A DNA stretch of 64,000 bases from Streptomyces griseus subsp. griseus (GCF_000720255.1 NZ_JOJE01000005.1:124001-188000), one strand, 5' to 3'. Numbered from the stretch's first letter, positions 45,530-55,063 are shown. The notes: generated by a model not told the origin, from the sequence alone. Made by a program: numbers and translations.

Positions 45530-46867
45530 TCATCCCGCCAGGCTGAAGCGCTCGAAGTGGGTCTGCTGCTTGGGCACGTTCAGCTCGCGCAGGCTGCCCA
45601 GCACCGCGTTCATCATCGGCGGCGGTCCGCACAGGAACACGTCCCGGTCGGCGATGTCCGGCACCAGCCGGACCAGCTCGCCCGCGGCCAGCCGGTCGGG
45701 GACGGGCGGGCCGGTCACCAGGTGCAGCTCCGCGCCCTTGGCGTGGGCGAGCTCGCGCAGCTCGTCGTAGAGGACGGCGTCCCGGTCGGTGGCGACCCGA
45801 TAGATGACCACGGCGTGGCCGTGCAGCTCCTCGAGGAGGGCCCGGATGGGCGTGACGCCCACACCGCCCGCGATGAGCACGGCCTCGGGCCGGGTGCGGT
45901 GCATCGCGGTGAAGGCGCCGTAGGGGCCCTCGGCGAAGACCCGGGTGCCGGGCTTGAGGTGCCGCAGGGCGGCGGAGCCGTCGCCTGCGGCCTTGGCGGT
46001 GAGCCGCAGGGTGCGGCCGTCGGGGGCGGCCGACAGGGAGAACGGGTTCGCATGCCACCAGCGGTCCTTCGTCAGGAACCGCCACAGGAAGAACTGGCCG
46101 GCGCTGGCGGGCAGCCGGTCCAGGTCGCGGCCGGTGATGTAGACGGAGACCACGTGGTCGGTCTCGGGGACGACCGCCGAGACGCGCAGCTGGTGGCGCC
46201 AGTTGCGCCACAGCGGCAGGACGAGCCGGCCCACGGCCACCGCGCCGAGGGCGCAGCCCCACAGCCCGTACCAGTACGCAGTGGCGGCGGACGACGAGGT
46301 GAACGTCGTACCGACGGCGACCTGGTGGGTGAAGGCCAGCACCACGGCGACGTAGGTGTAGAGGTGGACGAAGTGCCAGGTCTCGTAGGCCAGCCGGCGC
46401 CGTGCCCAGCGGGCCGAGACCGCGCCGATCACCAGGATCAGTGCGAAGGCGACGAGGGCGCGCAGTACGCCCTCGATGGTCTCGGCCAGGTCGATGAGCT
46501 GGCTGACCGGGTCCATCGACGACAGCTGCGCGTAACCGAAGGTGATGAAGACCACGTGCCCGACCAGAGTCCACAGCAGGCCGAAGCCGACCCAGCGGTG
46601 CCAGGAGGTCAGCCGGTCCATGCCGATGCGGCGGTCCAGCCAGGGCAGCCGGGCCACCAGCAGCAGCTGGAACGCCATGAGCAGAGCGGCGTACAGGCCG
46701 GTGAAGCGGCCGAGCACCATCAGAGCGCCCGAGTCGAAGCCGGCCTGGACGAAGAAGAAGGCCACGACGGCCGCGTTGGCGGCGAGCAGGGCGTAGAGGC
46801 CGGTGCGGGCCACGACTTTGGGACGTATCGCCGTGGGTGCTGCGGGTGGCGATTGGACGGTCGTCAC
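45530..46867 (-). CDS. Ferric-reductase-like membrane protein with FAD/NAD(P)H oxidoreductase domain
   Basis: A 445-residue protein with about six membrane helices containing haem-ligand histidines (SWHRWVG, GHVVF, WHFVHLYTY, HQVAV), followed by a ferredoxin-reductase-type domain with FAD (NPFSLSAA) and NAD(P)H (GGVGVTPIRALLEEL, FLCGPPPMMNAV) sites. The start is GTG after AAGGAG. It transfers electrons from cytosolic NAD(P)H across the membrane to the FMN-binding protein. It is divergent from a two-component system. Confidence 0.9.
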   Translation of the reverse strand: MTTVQSPPAAPTAIRPKVVARTGLYALLAANAAVVAFFFVQAGFDSGALMVLGRFTGLYAALLMAFQLLLVARLPWLDRRIGMDRLTSWHRWVGFGLLWTLVGHVVFITFGYAQLSSMDPVSQLIDLAETIEGVLRALVAFALILVIGAVSARWARRRLAYETWHFVHLYTYVAVVLAFTHQVAVGTTFTSSSAATAYWYGLWGCALGAVAVGRLVLPLWRNWRHQLRVSAVVPETDHVVSVYITGRDLDRLPASAGQFFLWRFLTKDRWWHANPFSLSAAPDGRTLRLTAKAAGDGSAALRHLKPGTRVFAEGPYGAFTAMHRTRPEAVLIAGGVGVTPIRALLEELHGHAVVIYRVATDRDAVLYDELRELAHAKGAELHLVTGPPVPDRLAAGELVRLVPDIADRDVFLCGPPPMMNAVLGSLRELNVPKQQTHFERFSLAG

Positions 46868-47000
46868 GGACGAAACTCCTTGATCGGGTCCTCAGGACTC
46901 CGAGCTTCGCCGCTGGAAGCTGTCGTTTTCCTGTCGTACAACTTTCAAGTGCTTATCGAAGCACATGGGTGAGGTGCCCGGGGGTGGCGGGAGCGGGTGC

Positions 47001-47711
47001 GTGGCGCAGTATGAGCGGGTGGAAAAAGTACGACTCCTGGTCGTGGACGACGATCCGCCCATCGCCGACCTGGTCGCGACCGTCGCCCGCTACGAGGGCT
47101 GGGACGCGGTCACGGCGAACACGGGTGAGGAGGCGCTGCGCAGCGCCGCCGAGTTCCACCCGGACATCGTGGTGCTCGACCTGATGCTGCCCGACATCGA
47201 CGGCTTCGGCGTCCTGGACCGGCTGCGCCGCTCCGGGACGATGGTTCCGGTGGTGTTCCTGACCGCGCGCGACGGGGTCGCCGACCGGGTGGCGGGGCTG
47301 ACCCGGGGTGGCGACGACTACCTGGTCAAGCCGTTCGCCGTGGAGGAGCTGATGGCCCGGCTGCGGACCGTGCTGCGGCGCAGCGCCGGGCCGGGCTTCC
47401 AGCGCTCGGTGCTGCGGGTGGCGGACCTGACGATGGACGAGGACACCCGCGAGGTGCGCCGCGGCGAGCAGCCGCTGACGCTGACGCCGACCGAGTACGA
47501 GGTGCTGCGCTACCTGATGCGCAAGTCCCCGACCGTGCTGACCAAGGCGCAGATCCTGGACCACGTGTGGGAGTACGGCTTCGGGGGCCGCTCCAACGTG
47601 GTGGAGCTGGTCGTCAGCCGGCTGCGCCGCAAGCTGGACGCCACCGGCTCGCCGCTCATCCACACGGTGCGCGGGTTCGGTTACGTGGTCCGGCAGGCGG
47701 CGGCCGAGTGA
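47001..47711 (+). CDS. OmpR/PhoB-family response regulator
   Basis: A response regulator of about 236 residues with receiver domain (LLVVDDDPPIADLV, phospho-acceptor in IVVLDLMLPDIDG, FLTARDG, DDYLVKPF) and winged-helix output domain (LTPTEYEVLRYLMRKSPTVLTKAQILDHVWEYGF). The start is GTG 47001 after GGGAG; 47019 is an alternative. It overlaps the kinase gene in GTGA. It is divergent from the flavin electron-transfer operon, which it may control. Confidence 0.93.
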   Translation: MAQYERVEKVRLLVVDDDPPIADLVATVARYEGWDAVTANTGEEALRSAAEFHPDIVVLDLMLPDIDGFGVLDRLRRSGTMVPVVFLTARDGVADRVAGLTRGGDDYLVKPFAVEELMARLRTVLRRSAGPGFQRSVLRVADLTMDEDTREVRRGEQPLTLTPTEYEVLRYLMRKSPTVLTKAQILDHVWEYGFGGRSNVVELVVSRLRRKLDATGSPLIHTVRGFGYVVRQAAAE

Positions 47712-49153
47712 TCCGGCGGCTGCGGCGGTCGTACGGCAGGCTGCGGCTCGGCACCCGGCTGGCGCTGGGCCTCGGGGTGCTGTCGCTCTTGGTGTTCGCG
47801 GTCGTGGGCACCGCGCTGACGACCTATATGCGCGACTATCTGTCGGCCCAGCTCGACACGACGTTGGCGCAGGGCCAGATCGCCCAGTCCAAGAGCATCG
47901 CGGACTACGGCACGCTGACAGGGAAGAAGTACTACAGCTGGTTCTACGCCGTGTACGACGTGTCGGACGGCAAGGCCGAGCTCCGCAAGCCCGACGACCC
48001 CGCCGACCTGCCGGAGGACGTCGACGACTTCACCTCCGTGGCCCGGGCGCAGACCGCCGCTGACACGGAGGTCCTGCGCACCGAGCACATCCAGGGCAAG
48101 GGCACGTACCGGCTGCGCGCGTGTGAGGTGAAGCCCGGCGTGGTGCTGGTCAGCGCGGCGCCCATGGACGACATCGACGACACCGTGGGCCGGCTGATCA
48201 CGATCCAGGCCGTCACCTTCGGGCTCGCCCTGCTGGCCCTCGTGGTGTTCGGGCGGGCCATGCTGCGGCGCGGCCTCAAGCCCCTGAGCGACATGGCGCA
48301 CACCGCGCACGGCATCACGTCGCACGACCTCACCGAGTCGGCGGCACGGCTGCCGCTGCGCGCGGACGGCCCGGGCGGCGGCCCGGAGGTGGAGGAGCTG
48401 CGCACCGCGTTCAACACCATGCTGGAGCACATCGACGCCTCCCTCGCGGTCCGCGCGGAGGCCGAGCAGCGGCTGCGCCGCTTCGTCGCCGACGCCTCCC
48501 ACGAGCTGCGCACCCCGCTGATGTCGGTTCGGGGGTACGCGGACCTCTTCCAGTACGCGGCCGCCAACGCCCCCGAGGAACGCGACAAGCACCTGGCCCG
48601 GCTGCGTGCCGAGGCCGCGCGCATGGGGGTGCTCCTCGACGACCTCCTGCTGCTGGCCCGCCTGGACGCCGCCGAGGTGGAGACACCACTGCGCATGGAG
48701 GACACCGACCTCGTGGAGCTGGCGCAGCAGGCGGCCGATGCCTTCCGCGCGAGCCGCCCCGACCGCCCCCTGAAGGTCAACACCGGCCCCGGCCCGCTCC
48801 TGCTGCGCGTCGACCCACAGCGCGTCCGCCAGGTCCTGGACAACCTCCTCACCAACGCGGCCGTCCACACCCCGGCCGGCACCCCGGTGCTCGTGGAGAT
48901 CGCCGTCGCGGACGACGCTGCCGTCGTCCGCGTCACCGACGCCGGCCCCGGCGTCCCGCCCGCCGACCGCGAGCGCGTCTTCGACCGCTTCTACCGCGTC
49001 GACAAGGCCCGCAGCCGCGACCGCGGCGGCAGCGGCCTCGGCCTCTCCGTCGCGCGTTCCCTCGTCCACGCACACGGCGGCACGCTGGAACTGGGCGGGG
49101 GGCCGGGGGCGACGGTGTTCACGATGCGGATCCCGCTTACGCGGGGGAGTTGA
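47708..49153 (+). CDS. Sensor histidine kinase paired with the OmpR-type regulator
   Basis: A 481-residue HK of the HAMP/HisKA/HATPase class. It has two membrane helices (about 16-36 and 163-183), an extracytoplasmic sensor region, H-box FVADASHELRTPLMSVRGY, N-box DNLLTNAAVHTP, G1 VTDAGPGVP, F-box FDRFYRVD and G2 GGSGLGLSVARSLV. The GTG overlaps the regulator stop in GTGA. The ligand is unknown. Confidence 0.95.
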   Translation: MIRRLRRSYGRLRLGTRLALGLGVLSLLVFAVVGTALTTYMRDYLSAQLDTTLAQGQIAQSKSIADYGTLTGKKYYSWFYAVYDVSDGKAELRKPDDPADLPEDVDDFTSVARAQTAADTEVLRTEHIQGKGTYRLRACEVKPGVVLVSAAPMDDIDDTVGRLITIQAVTFGLALLALVVFGRAMLRRGLKPLSDMAHTAHGITSHDLTESAARLPLRADGPGGGPEVEELRTAFNTMLEHIDASLAVRAEAEQRLRRFVADASHELRTPLMSVRGYADLFQYAAANAPEERDKHLARLRAEAARMGVLLDDLLLLARLDAAEVETPLRMEDTDLVELAQQAADAFRASRPDRPLKVNTGPGPLLLRVDPQRVRQVLDNLLTNAAVHTPAGTPVLVEIAVADDAAVVRVTDAGPGVPPADRERVFDRFYRVDKARSRDRGGSGLGLSVARSLVHAHGGTLELGGGPGATVFTMRIPLTRGS

Positions 49154-49189
49154 GGGCGGGGTGGGCTGACTCGGAGGGTGGCGGCGGGT

Positions 49190-49452
49190 CCCGCTCACGC
49201 TCGGGGGGTGAGAACGGACCCCGATCTCACGCGCGGGGCGTGAGGACGAATCCCGCTCACATGCGGGGTGGGGAGGACGGATCCCGCTCACATGCGGGGT
49301 GGGGGGACGGATCTCGCTCATATGCGGGGTGAGGGAGGACGGATCTCGCTCACATGCGGGGTGAGGAGGACGGATCCCGCTCACATGCGGGGTGGGGGGA
49401 CGGATCTCGCTCATATGCGGGGTGAGGGAGGACGGATCTCGCTTACGCGCTG
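49190..49452. repeat. Tandem repeat, ~31-bp units organised in 93-bp higher-order repeat
   Basis: GCTCACATGCGGGG-type cores start at 49193, 49223, 49255, 49286, 49316, 49348, 49379, 49409 and 49441. The steps in the right part are 31, 30, 32, 31, 30 and 32, so three sub-units form a 93-bp unit repeated twice. Each core contains the small inverted repeat CCCGC-TCACAT-GCGGG. It lies between the kinase stop and the convergent MFS stop. Confidence 0.85.
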
Positions 49453-49594
49453 GGGTGACGACGGACCCCTCCCGCGCGGAGGACGAGATCGTCGCCACGG
49501 CCATCTTGAGCCGCGTGAGTCGGGGCGGCACGACGCGGTCGGGCTCGTAGACGAGAAGCGGCTGCGGGCGGGCGGGTGCGGCCGGTCGTCGGGG

Positions 49595-51085
49595 TCAGCC
49601 GCGGGGCAGGAGGAGGCGGGAGAGCGCGGCGGTGGCGAGGAGGAGGGCGGCGACGGTGAGGAGGCCGATACGCATGCCCGGCAGGGAGAAGCCCCCGCCC
49701 GGGCCGGAGAGCAAGCTGCCGAAGAGGGCGACAGCGAGCGCACCGCCGGTTTGACGGAGGGAGTTGAGCAGTCCGGACGCGGTCCCCGCGCGTTCCTGCG
49801 GGGCGGCGTCCATCAGCAGTGCGGTCAGGGCGGGCACGGCGAGCGCCCCGCCGACGCTCAGCGGCAGCAGCAGGACGAGTACCAGCCACACCGGGGTGTG
49901 CGCGGCCAGCGGCAGCATGGCCAGCATCGCTCCCGTGAAGATCAGCTGGCCGGCGACGATCACCGACCGCCGCCCGATCCGCTCCGCCAGCCGCGGCGAC
50001 ACCAGGTTGGTCGCCGTCACCACCGCCGACATCGGGACGAACATGAGCCCGGCCGCGACGGCCGACATCCCACGCAGCTGCTGGTAGTACAGCCCGAGCA
50101 GGAAGATCCCGCCGTAGAAGGCGGCGTTGACGGCGAAGCCGACCGCGAGCGGGACGGCCACCCGGCGGTCCGCCAGCATGCCCGGCGGGACCATGGGTTG
50201 GCGGTGCCGGGCCTCCACCACGCGGAAGGCGTACCCGGCGGCGAGGGCCAGCGCGGCGGCGGTCAGCACGGGGCCGCTGGTCCAGCCCAGATGGCCGCCC
50301 TCGATCACCGCGAAGGCCAGACCGGCGAGGGCCACCACGGCGGTGAGCTGGCCGCCGCCGTCCAGCGCGGCGGGCCGGCGCGGGGAACGCTGCACGCGGG
50401 CCAGCAGGCCCAGGGTCACCGCGCCCACGGGGAGGTTGAGCAGGAAGACCGCCCGCCAGCCGGCCGAGTCGGTGAGCAGTCCGCCCAGCACCGGGCCCGC
50501 GGCCATCGCCACCGAGCCGCCGACCGTCCACAGCGCGATGGCGCGGGCACGCGCCCGGGCGTCCTCGTACGCCTGCCGGATCAGCGCCAGCGAGGCCGGC
50601 ATCACGATCGCCGCGGCGGCGCCCTGCGCCACGCGCGAGCCGACCAGCACGCCGATGCCGGGTGCGAGCGCGCAGCCGAGGGAGGCGAGGGTGAACAGGG
50701 CGATACCCCACGCGTAGGCACGGCGGGCCCCGGCGCGGTCGGCGAGGGCGCCCGCGGAGAGCATCAGGGCCGCGAACATCAGGGTGTAGGCGTCCACTAC
50801 CCACTGCAGCCCGGCCATCCCACCGCTCAGGGAGTCCCGGATCGCAGGCAGCGCGATGTTCACGGCCGAGACGTCGATGGTGATCACTGTGAAGCCGAGC
50901 AGCGAAGCGACCAGGGCGACACCGCTCCGGTGCGGTGCGGCGGGGGCCTCCGCGGACGGCGCGGTTGGTCGGGCCCGGTCCGGCTGTCGTGGCCACGGGC
51001 CGGGCGTCGACGGCTGCGAGGCCTGCCCGGGGACGGAAACCGTGGTTGGGGAGGGGGACGGGGACGGAGCAGGGGTGGCCGGCAT
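49595..51085 (-). CDS. MFS drug/export transporter, DHA2 (14-TM) family
   Basis: A 496-residue EmrB/QacA-type exporter with a long Pro/Ser-rich cytoplasmic N-terminus (about 55 residues) followed by about fourteen helices. The motif-A region is GALADRAGARRAY, motif B-like GSRVAQGAAAA, and motif C AMAAGPVLGGLL. It exports an unknown compound in exchange for protons. It is divergent from an MmyB-type regulator, which probably controls it. Confidence 0.92.
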   Translation of the reverse strand: MPATPAPSPSPSPTTVSVPGQASQPSTPGPWPRQPDRARPTAPSAEAPAAPHRSGVALVASLLGFTVITIDVSAVNIALPAIRDSLSGGMAGLQWVVDAYTLMFAALMLSAGALADRAGARRAYAWGIALFTLASLGCALAPGIGVLVGSRVAQGAAAAIVMPASLALIRQAYEDARARARAIALWTVGGSVAMAAGPVLGGLLTDSAGWRAVFLLNLPVGAVTLGLLARVQRSPRRPAALDGGGQLTAVVALAGLAFAVIEGGHLGWTSGPVLTAAALALAAGYAFRVVEARHRQPMVPPGMLADRRVAVPLAVGFAVNAAFYGGIFLLGLYYQQLRGMSAVAAGLMFVPMSAVVTATNLVSPRLAERIGRRSVIVAGQLIFTGAMLAMLPLAAHTPVWLVLVLLLPLSVGGALAVPALTALLMDAAPQERAGTASGLLNSLRQTGGALAVALFGSLLSGPGGGFSLPGMRIGLLTVAALLLATAALSRLLLPRG

Positions 51086-51333
51086 GGGGGACTCCTCGGC
51101 AACTGCGGGTGACGGCTCATCAGAGAGGACCGGGCGGGCGGGCGGTCGCAGCCCGCCGGAGGCCGCGGTCCGGTGTCTCGCACCCCCTGGGCCCCGGCGG
51201 CCCGGCCGCCCGCTCCGGCATCAACTCTCCGCCAACTCGTGGCCGCCCGGCAGACCACGCTGTACCCGGGGTGCGGCGTTCCAGGCAATGACACGGCCCC
51301 CCACGCTCCTTGACCGCCTGCGACAATGGCCGA

Positions 51334-52287
51334 ATGTCAGCAGCAGCGGATACGAGAGGCACGGAGCTCGGCCGGTACCTGAAGGCCCGCAGGGCGCAGG
51401 TGCGCCCTGAGGATGTCGGCCTCCCGGCCGGCGCGGGCCTGCGCCGCACCCCCGGACTGCGCCGGGAGGAGCTGGCCGCGCTGGCCGGAGTGAGTGTCGA
51501 CTACTACATCCGCCTGGAGCGAGGCCGGGAGACCAACCCCTCCCCCGCCGTGGTGGAAGCCCTAGGCCGTGCCCTACGGCTGCGTGGCGACGGTTACGAA
51601 CGCCTGCACGAGCTCGCGGAACTGGCCTCCGGCCGGTCCTCCGAGCTGCCGGCCAGCTCCGACCACACCGTCCGCGAGTCTGTACTGCGGATGCTCGAGT
51701 CCGTGCGCCCGCTGCCCGCCTACGTGGTGAGTCGCTACAACCGCGTACTGGCCGCGAACCTGCCCGGCCGACGGCTGATGCCCGGGCTCTGGGACTGGCC
51801 GGAGGACCGGCGCAACCTGACCCGCTACGTCTTCCTCCACCCGGTCGGCCGGGCGCTCTACGAGCCGTGGGAGGACACCGTCGCCCTCTCGGTGGCGCAT
51901 CTGCGGGCAGTCGCCGGGGCCGACCCGGACGATCCCGAACTGACCGCGCTCGTCGGTGAACTGCTCCTGAAATCACCGGAGTTCGCGCGACTCTGGGAGC
52001 GGTACGACGTCTGCGAACGCGGCGGCGGACAGAAGTCCTTCCGGCATCCGAAGGCCGGCCCGATGACCCTGACCTACGAGGTCATGCGACTGGCCCGGAC
52101 GGGGGGCCAGCGCATGGTGGTCTACCAGGCATCCCCTGGCACCCCGGATGAGACGGCCATGCTCAGCCTGGAGTCTGCGGACAACCGACCGGAGTCGACG
52201 CCCTCGGAGCAGCCGGAGCAGCCGGAGCAGGCCGCCGGGCCATGCCCGGCCAGTACGCCCTCCCCAGCCCACGCCTCCGCCGGTTGA
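51334..52287 (+). CDS. MmyB-like helix-turn-helix transcriptional regulator
   Basis: A 317-residue protein with an N-terminal XRE helix-turn-helix (GLRREELAALAGVSVDYYIRLERGRETNPS) and the MmyB ligand-binding PAS-like domain (about 105-275; NRVLAANLPGR, RYVFLHP, FRHPKAGPMTLTYEVM). The tail repeats EQPEQPEQ. The ATG at 51334 is chosen; the earlier 51310 start lacks support. It is divergent from the MFS exporter gene, so exporter regulation is likely. Confidence 0.9.
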   Translation: MSAAADTRGTELGRYLKARRAQVRPEDVGLPAGAGLRRTPGLRREELAALAGVSVDYYIRLERGRETNPSPAVVEALGRALRLRGDGYERLHELAELASGRSSELPASSDHTVRESVLRMLESVRPLPAYVVSRYNRVLAANLPGRRLMPGLWDWPEDRRNLTRYVFLHPVGRALYEPWEDTVALSVAHLRAVAGADPDDPELTALVGELLLKSPEFARLWERYDVCERGGGQKSFRHPKAGPMTLTYEVMRLARTGGQRMVVYQASPGTPDETAMLSLESADNRPESTPSEQPEQPEQAAGPCPASTPSPAHASAG

Positions 52288-52321
52288 GCCCGTGCCGTTC
52301 CTGGGGCGGGCGCCCGGCGGC

Positions 52322-53044
52322 TCAGGACAGGAAGCGGCCGTAGGGGCCGTTCCGTATCCCGTTCTTCTGCTGCTGACTGAAGTGGCAGTTCGGGTAGTCG
52401 TAGAACGAGGCGGACATCGGTGTGCCGTCGGTACGCGTGGAATCGGGCAGACCGAAGGCATGGCCCAACTCGTGCACCATGCCGCCGTACCACCGGTTCA
52501 TCGCGCCGTTGATCCCGGCGGCGCCGTCGGCGTCATGGCCGCTGAGGATCACCCAGCCGCCACCTCCACCGCCGCCGGAGACACCCGCCTTCTCCGCGCT
52601 GACTTCGCCGACGCACAGCCAGCGCGGGTCCGGGGATCCGAGACCGAACCTGGCCATCAGTTCCTGCTGCATGTTGAAGACCACCCACCAGTACGCTTCA
52701 CCGCCGTTCGGCGTGTTCTCGTACCAGGACCGCGGGTGGTTGCCCTGGACCACCTCCACCGCCGGGTTGTTCAGCTGGAACGTCACACCGAGTTCCTGCC
52801 GGTAGAAGCGCTGTGACTCCCGCATCACCCCGGTGATGCCGTTGGGGTACCGCGAGTCGTTCGCCACATCCGAGGGCTTGAGCCAGAACACTCGAACTGT
52901 CCCGGTCGGCGGGTCGGCGGCCGTCCGCTCTGCCGATCCCGTCGCCGCTTGGGCGGTGCCGCCGAGCGCCCCCGTACCGAGCGCCGCGATCCCCCCTGCC
53001 GCCGCGGCCAACGCCGCGCGCCGCGTGAACGTACATCTCTCCAC
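52322..53044 (-). CDS. Secreted zinc metalloprotease with HExxHxxGxxD motif
   Basis: About 240 residues from GTG 53044, after GAGAGG. A Tat-like signal peptide (TRRAALAAAAGGIAALG) is followed by a small catalytic domain with zinc motif HELGHAFGLPD, where Asp serves as third ligand, and a following Met in PMSASFYDYPN that resembles a Met-turn. This is reminiscent of snapalysin-type (M7) proteases (HETGHVLGLPD), though overall sequence similarity is limited. A poly-Gly loop (GGGGGGGG) precedes the zinc site. Its stop is 35 bases from the convergent MmyB-type gene. Confidence 0.75.
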   Translation of the reverse strand: MERCTFTRRAALAAAAGGIAALGTGALGGTAQAATGSAERTAADPPTGTVRVFWLKPSDVANDSRYPNGITGVMRESQRFYRQELGVTFQLNNPAVEVVQGNHPRSWYENTPNGGEAYWWVVFNMQQELMARFGLGSPDPRWLCVGEVSAEKAGVSGGGGGGGWVILSGHDADGAAGINGAMNRWYGGMVHELGHAFGLPDSTRTDGTPMSASFYDYPNCHFSQQQKNGIRNGPYGRFLS

Positions 53045-53446
53045 CGGGCATCCTCTCCATCGAGGCGCGAACATGACAAAGCATGCTGTCGAACAGTGTG
53101 CGATATGCCGACCGTCCGGCACAGGTGACATCGAGCCGTAGTCGTGGGCGTCCAGAGAAGGCGGAGACAGGCGGCGGTCATCTCGGGAAACGCCCGGGCT
53201 CCGAGCGGTAGGTCCCGATCGGCAACGCGACGGCCGGCGCCTCCACCGACGACTACGCCCGCACCGCACCTGGCGCGACCGCGTCACCGCCCACCGCGCC
53301 GTCGCCCACCGCATCCACGCGCATCCCCGGACCGCGGACACGATCCGTACGCGCCGGAGGCGGAGCGAACGCGATGGACCAGAACACCCAACACCGTTCG
53401 GGGCGTTCGGCTGAGCACGAATCCTGACGACAGGACTTACTCCCGC
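53045..53446. other. Intergenic region, no credible gene
   Basis: About 400 bases. Both strands hold only Arg/Pro/His-rich open frames; one + strand frame reads TWRDRVTAHRAVAHRIHAHP and could be a fragment of a decayed gene, but it is not recognisable. The left end carries the promoter region of the zinc protease. Confidence 0.45.
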
Positions 53447-54661
53447 TCAGTCATGAGGAACGGTTCGGAGATCGTCCCCGGCTCGGTTCGCCGGCCGGGA
53501 CGGGGCCTTGCCGCAGAACTCCGCCTCGATGACGTTCACGTAGAGCGATCCGTCCCGCAACCAGTCACCGTTGGCGTTGAAAGTCAACTGGTGCTTCCCG
53601 TCCAGCGTGCCGACCATAGCCGACAAGGAGCCGTTCGTACGGCCGCTCTTGCCCACCACCTTCACTCCGCAGGACAGCTGCGCGAACTCGACACCGAGCC
53701 CGTACCCGGTCCCGTCCCCCACCGGGATCTCCTCGAGCATCTCCTTCATCTGCCGCGCGGGCAACAACCGCCCACCCAACAGGGAACGTTGAAAGCGGTT
53801 GAGGTCGCCGCTGGTCGAGATGACGTCGCCGGCCGCGCCCAGCCAGGTCATGTTGTGTTCGGTGGCGTCATGGATCTCGGCGTCGGGGTCCTCCTGGTGG
53901 AGCCGGGAGTAGCCGACGGGGTGCGGTTTCGGCAAGCCTGGTGCCGTGCCGGGAAACGATGTCCCGGTCAGCTTCAGCGGTTTCACGATGCGGCGCGTGA
54001 CCTCCTGCCCGTACGAATGGCCCGTCGCCTTCTCGATCACCATCCCGGCGATCACGAAGTTGGTGTTCGAGTAGAGCGGCGCTTTCTCCGGAGCGGGCCG
54101 GGGTGGGTACTTCAGCGCTGTCCCCACGAGTTCTTCGGGCGTATGGGTGTCGTACCGGTGCTCCGGGAACCCGGGACCGGCGGCATTGTGCAGGAATGCG
54201 GGGTCATCGGTGTAGTTGGCGATGCCGCTGGTGTGGTTGAGGAGCTGACGGAGAGTCACTCTGTTCCCGTCGTAGCCGTTGCCCTGCACCAAGCCGGGCA
54301 GCCACGCCTCGACCGTGTCGTCCAGGCTCAGTCTCCCTTCCGCCTCCAGCTGGAGCAGGACGGTCGCGACGAACGTCTTGGTGATGCTGGCCCCGCGGAA
54401 GTGATCGCCGGGGGAACGCTTGCGGCCCGTGCTGGTGTCCGCGTAACCGGATGTCGCGAACCAACTTCCCCTATGGTCCTGGACCTTGGCTGCCACGCCG
54501 GGAAGTCCGCCCTTCTCGACGAGATCACGTAATGCGGTCCGGGTCGCCCCGTGGCCGCCGTGCTCCGACGCCGCGTGTGCGGAGGGGGCGAGTGCCACCG
54601 TTCCCGCGGCTGATGCCAACGCCAGCGCGAGTGAGACGGTGCGTGCAGCCCGCTGCTTCAT
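53447..54661 (-). CDS. Secreted serine hydrolase (beta-lactamase/D-Ala-D-Ala carboxypeptidase fold)
   Basis: A 404-residue exported protein with a signal peptide (residues 1-33, ending APSAHA) and a class C beta-lactamase/DD-peptidase fold. The active-site SxxK is ASITKTF, the YxN is YSNTNF, and the third motif reads GKSGRTNG instead of HTG/KTG. The start ATG follows AGGAGG. It probably acts on peptidoglycan peptides or esters rather than as a resistance enzyme. Related R61-type carboxypeptidases are common in Streptomyces. Confidence 0.92.
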   Translation of the reverse strand: MKQRAARTVSLALALASAAGTVALAPSAHAASEHGGHGATRTALRDLVEKGGLPGVAAKVQDHRGSWFATSGYADTSTGRKRSPGDHFRGASITKTFVATVLLQLEAEGRLSLDDTVEAWLPGLVQGNGYDGNRVTLRQLLNHTSGIANYTDDPAFLHNAAGPGFPEHRYDTHTPEELVGTALKYPPRPAPEKAPLYSNTNFVIAGMVIEKATGHSYGQEVTRRIVKPLKLTGTSFPGTAPGLPKPHPVGYSRLHQEDPDAEIHDATEHNMTWLGAAGDVISTSGDLNRFQRSLLGGRLLPARQMKEMLEEIPVGDGTGYGLGVEFAQLSCGVKVVGKSGRTNGSLSAMVGTLDGKHQLTFNANGDWLRDGSLYVNVIEAEFCGKAPSRPANRAGDDLRTVPHD

Positions 54662-55063
54662 GATGGTGTGCCTCCTGGTCGTCAAAGGGCACCGCGTGCC
54701 CCTTCGATGCGGTTGACGCCGAACGCGGGCTGCCGGGTTGATCGGTGGGACGGCCCGCCCTGACGGAGCGACCGGAGCAACGGCCTGATGTGAGGCAGTC
54801 GCGTGCTCGCCCGGACAGATGCCGGAACAGGCGTTGCGGGCGCCGGGGCCCCTGCTGGACGCGCGGTCCGCCCGCGTATGGCGTACGGCACCAGGCCTGG
54901 GAGGCTGTCCGGCGGCCGTCCGCACCGGGTCCGCCGCGCGGCGCAGGTCCGGGAGCGCGGGCGGCGGCGAGATGCGGACGGGTACGGGCAGCGGCCCGAC
55001 CCGTGGGAGAGCGGAGCGGTGCGGAATAGCTGCCCGGTGCCCCGACCGGGCCACTGAAGGTGA
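54662..55063. other. Intergenic region, no credible gene
   Basis: About 400 bases between the hydrolase start and the unrecognised gene's stop. It includes the hydrolase ribosome-binding site. Frames within it are short and of antisense-like composition, and no hairpin or repeat stands out. Confidence 0.5.

Noticed and set aside
49190-49452. CRISPR array
   Set aside because: The units abut without unique spacers, and the period varies by one or two bases within a 93-bp block; no cas genes are near.
49268-51112. Long + strand open frame across the tandem repeat and the MFS gene
   Set aside because: It is antisense to the exporter gene, has the Arg/Gly/His-rich composition of a GC-bias artefact, and its N-terminus is just translated repeat DNA.
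53144-53446. Possible gene in the + strand between the zincin and serine hydrolase
   Set aside because: No ribosome-binding site or recognisable domain, and the frame continues antisense through the hydrolase gene.
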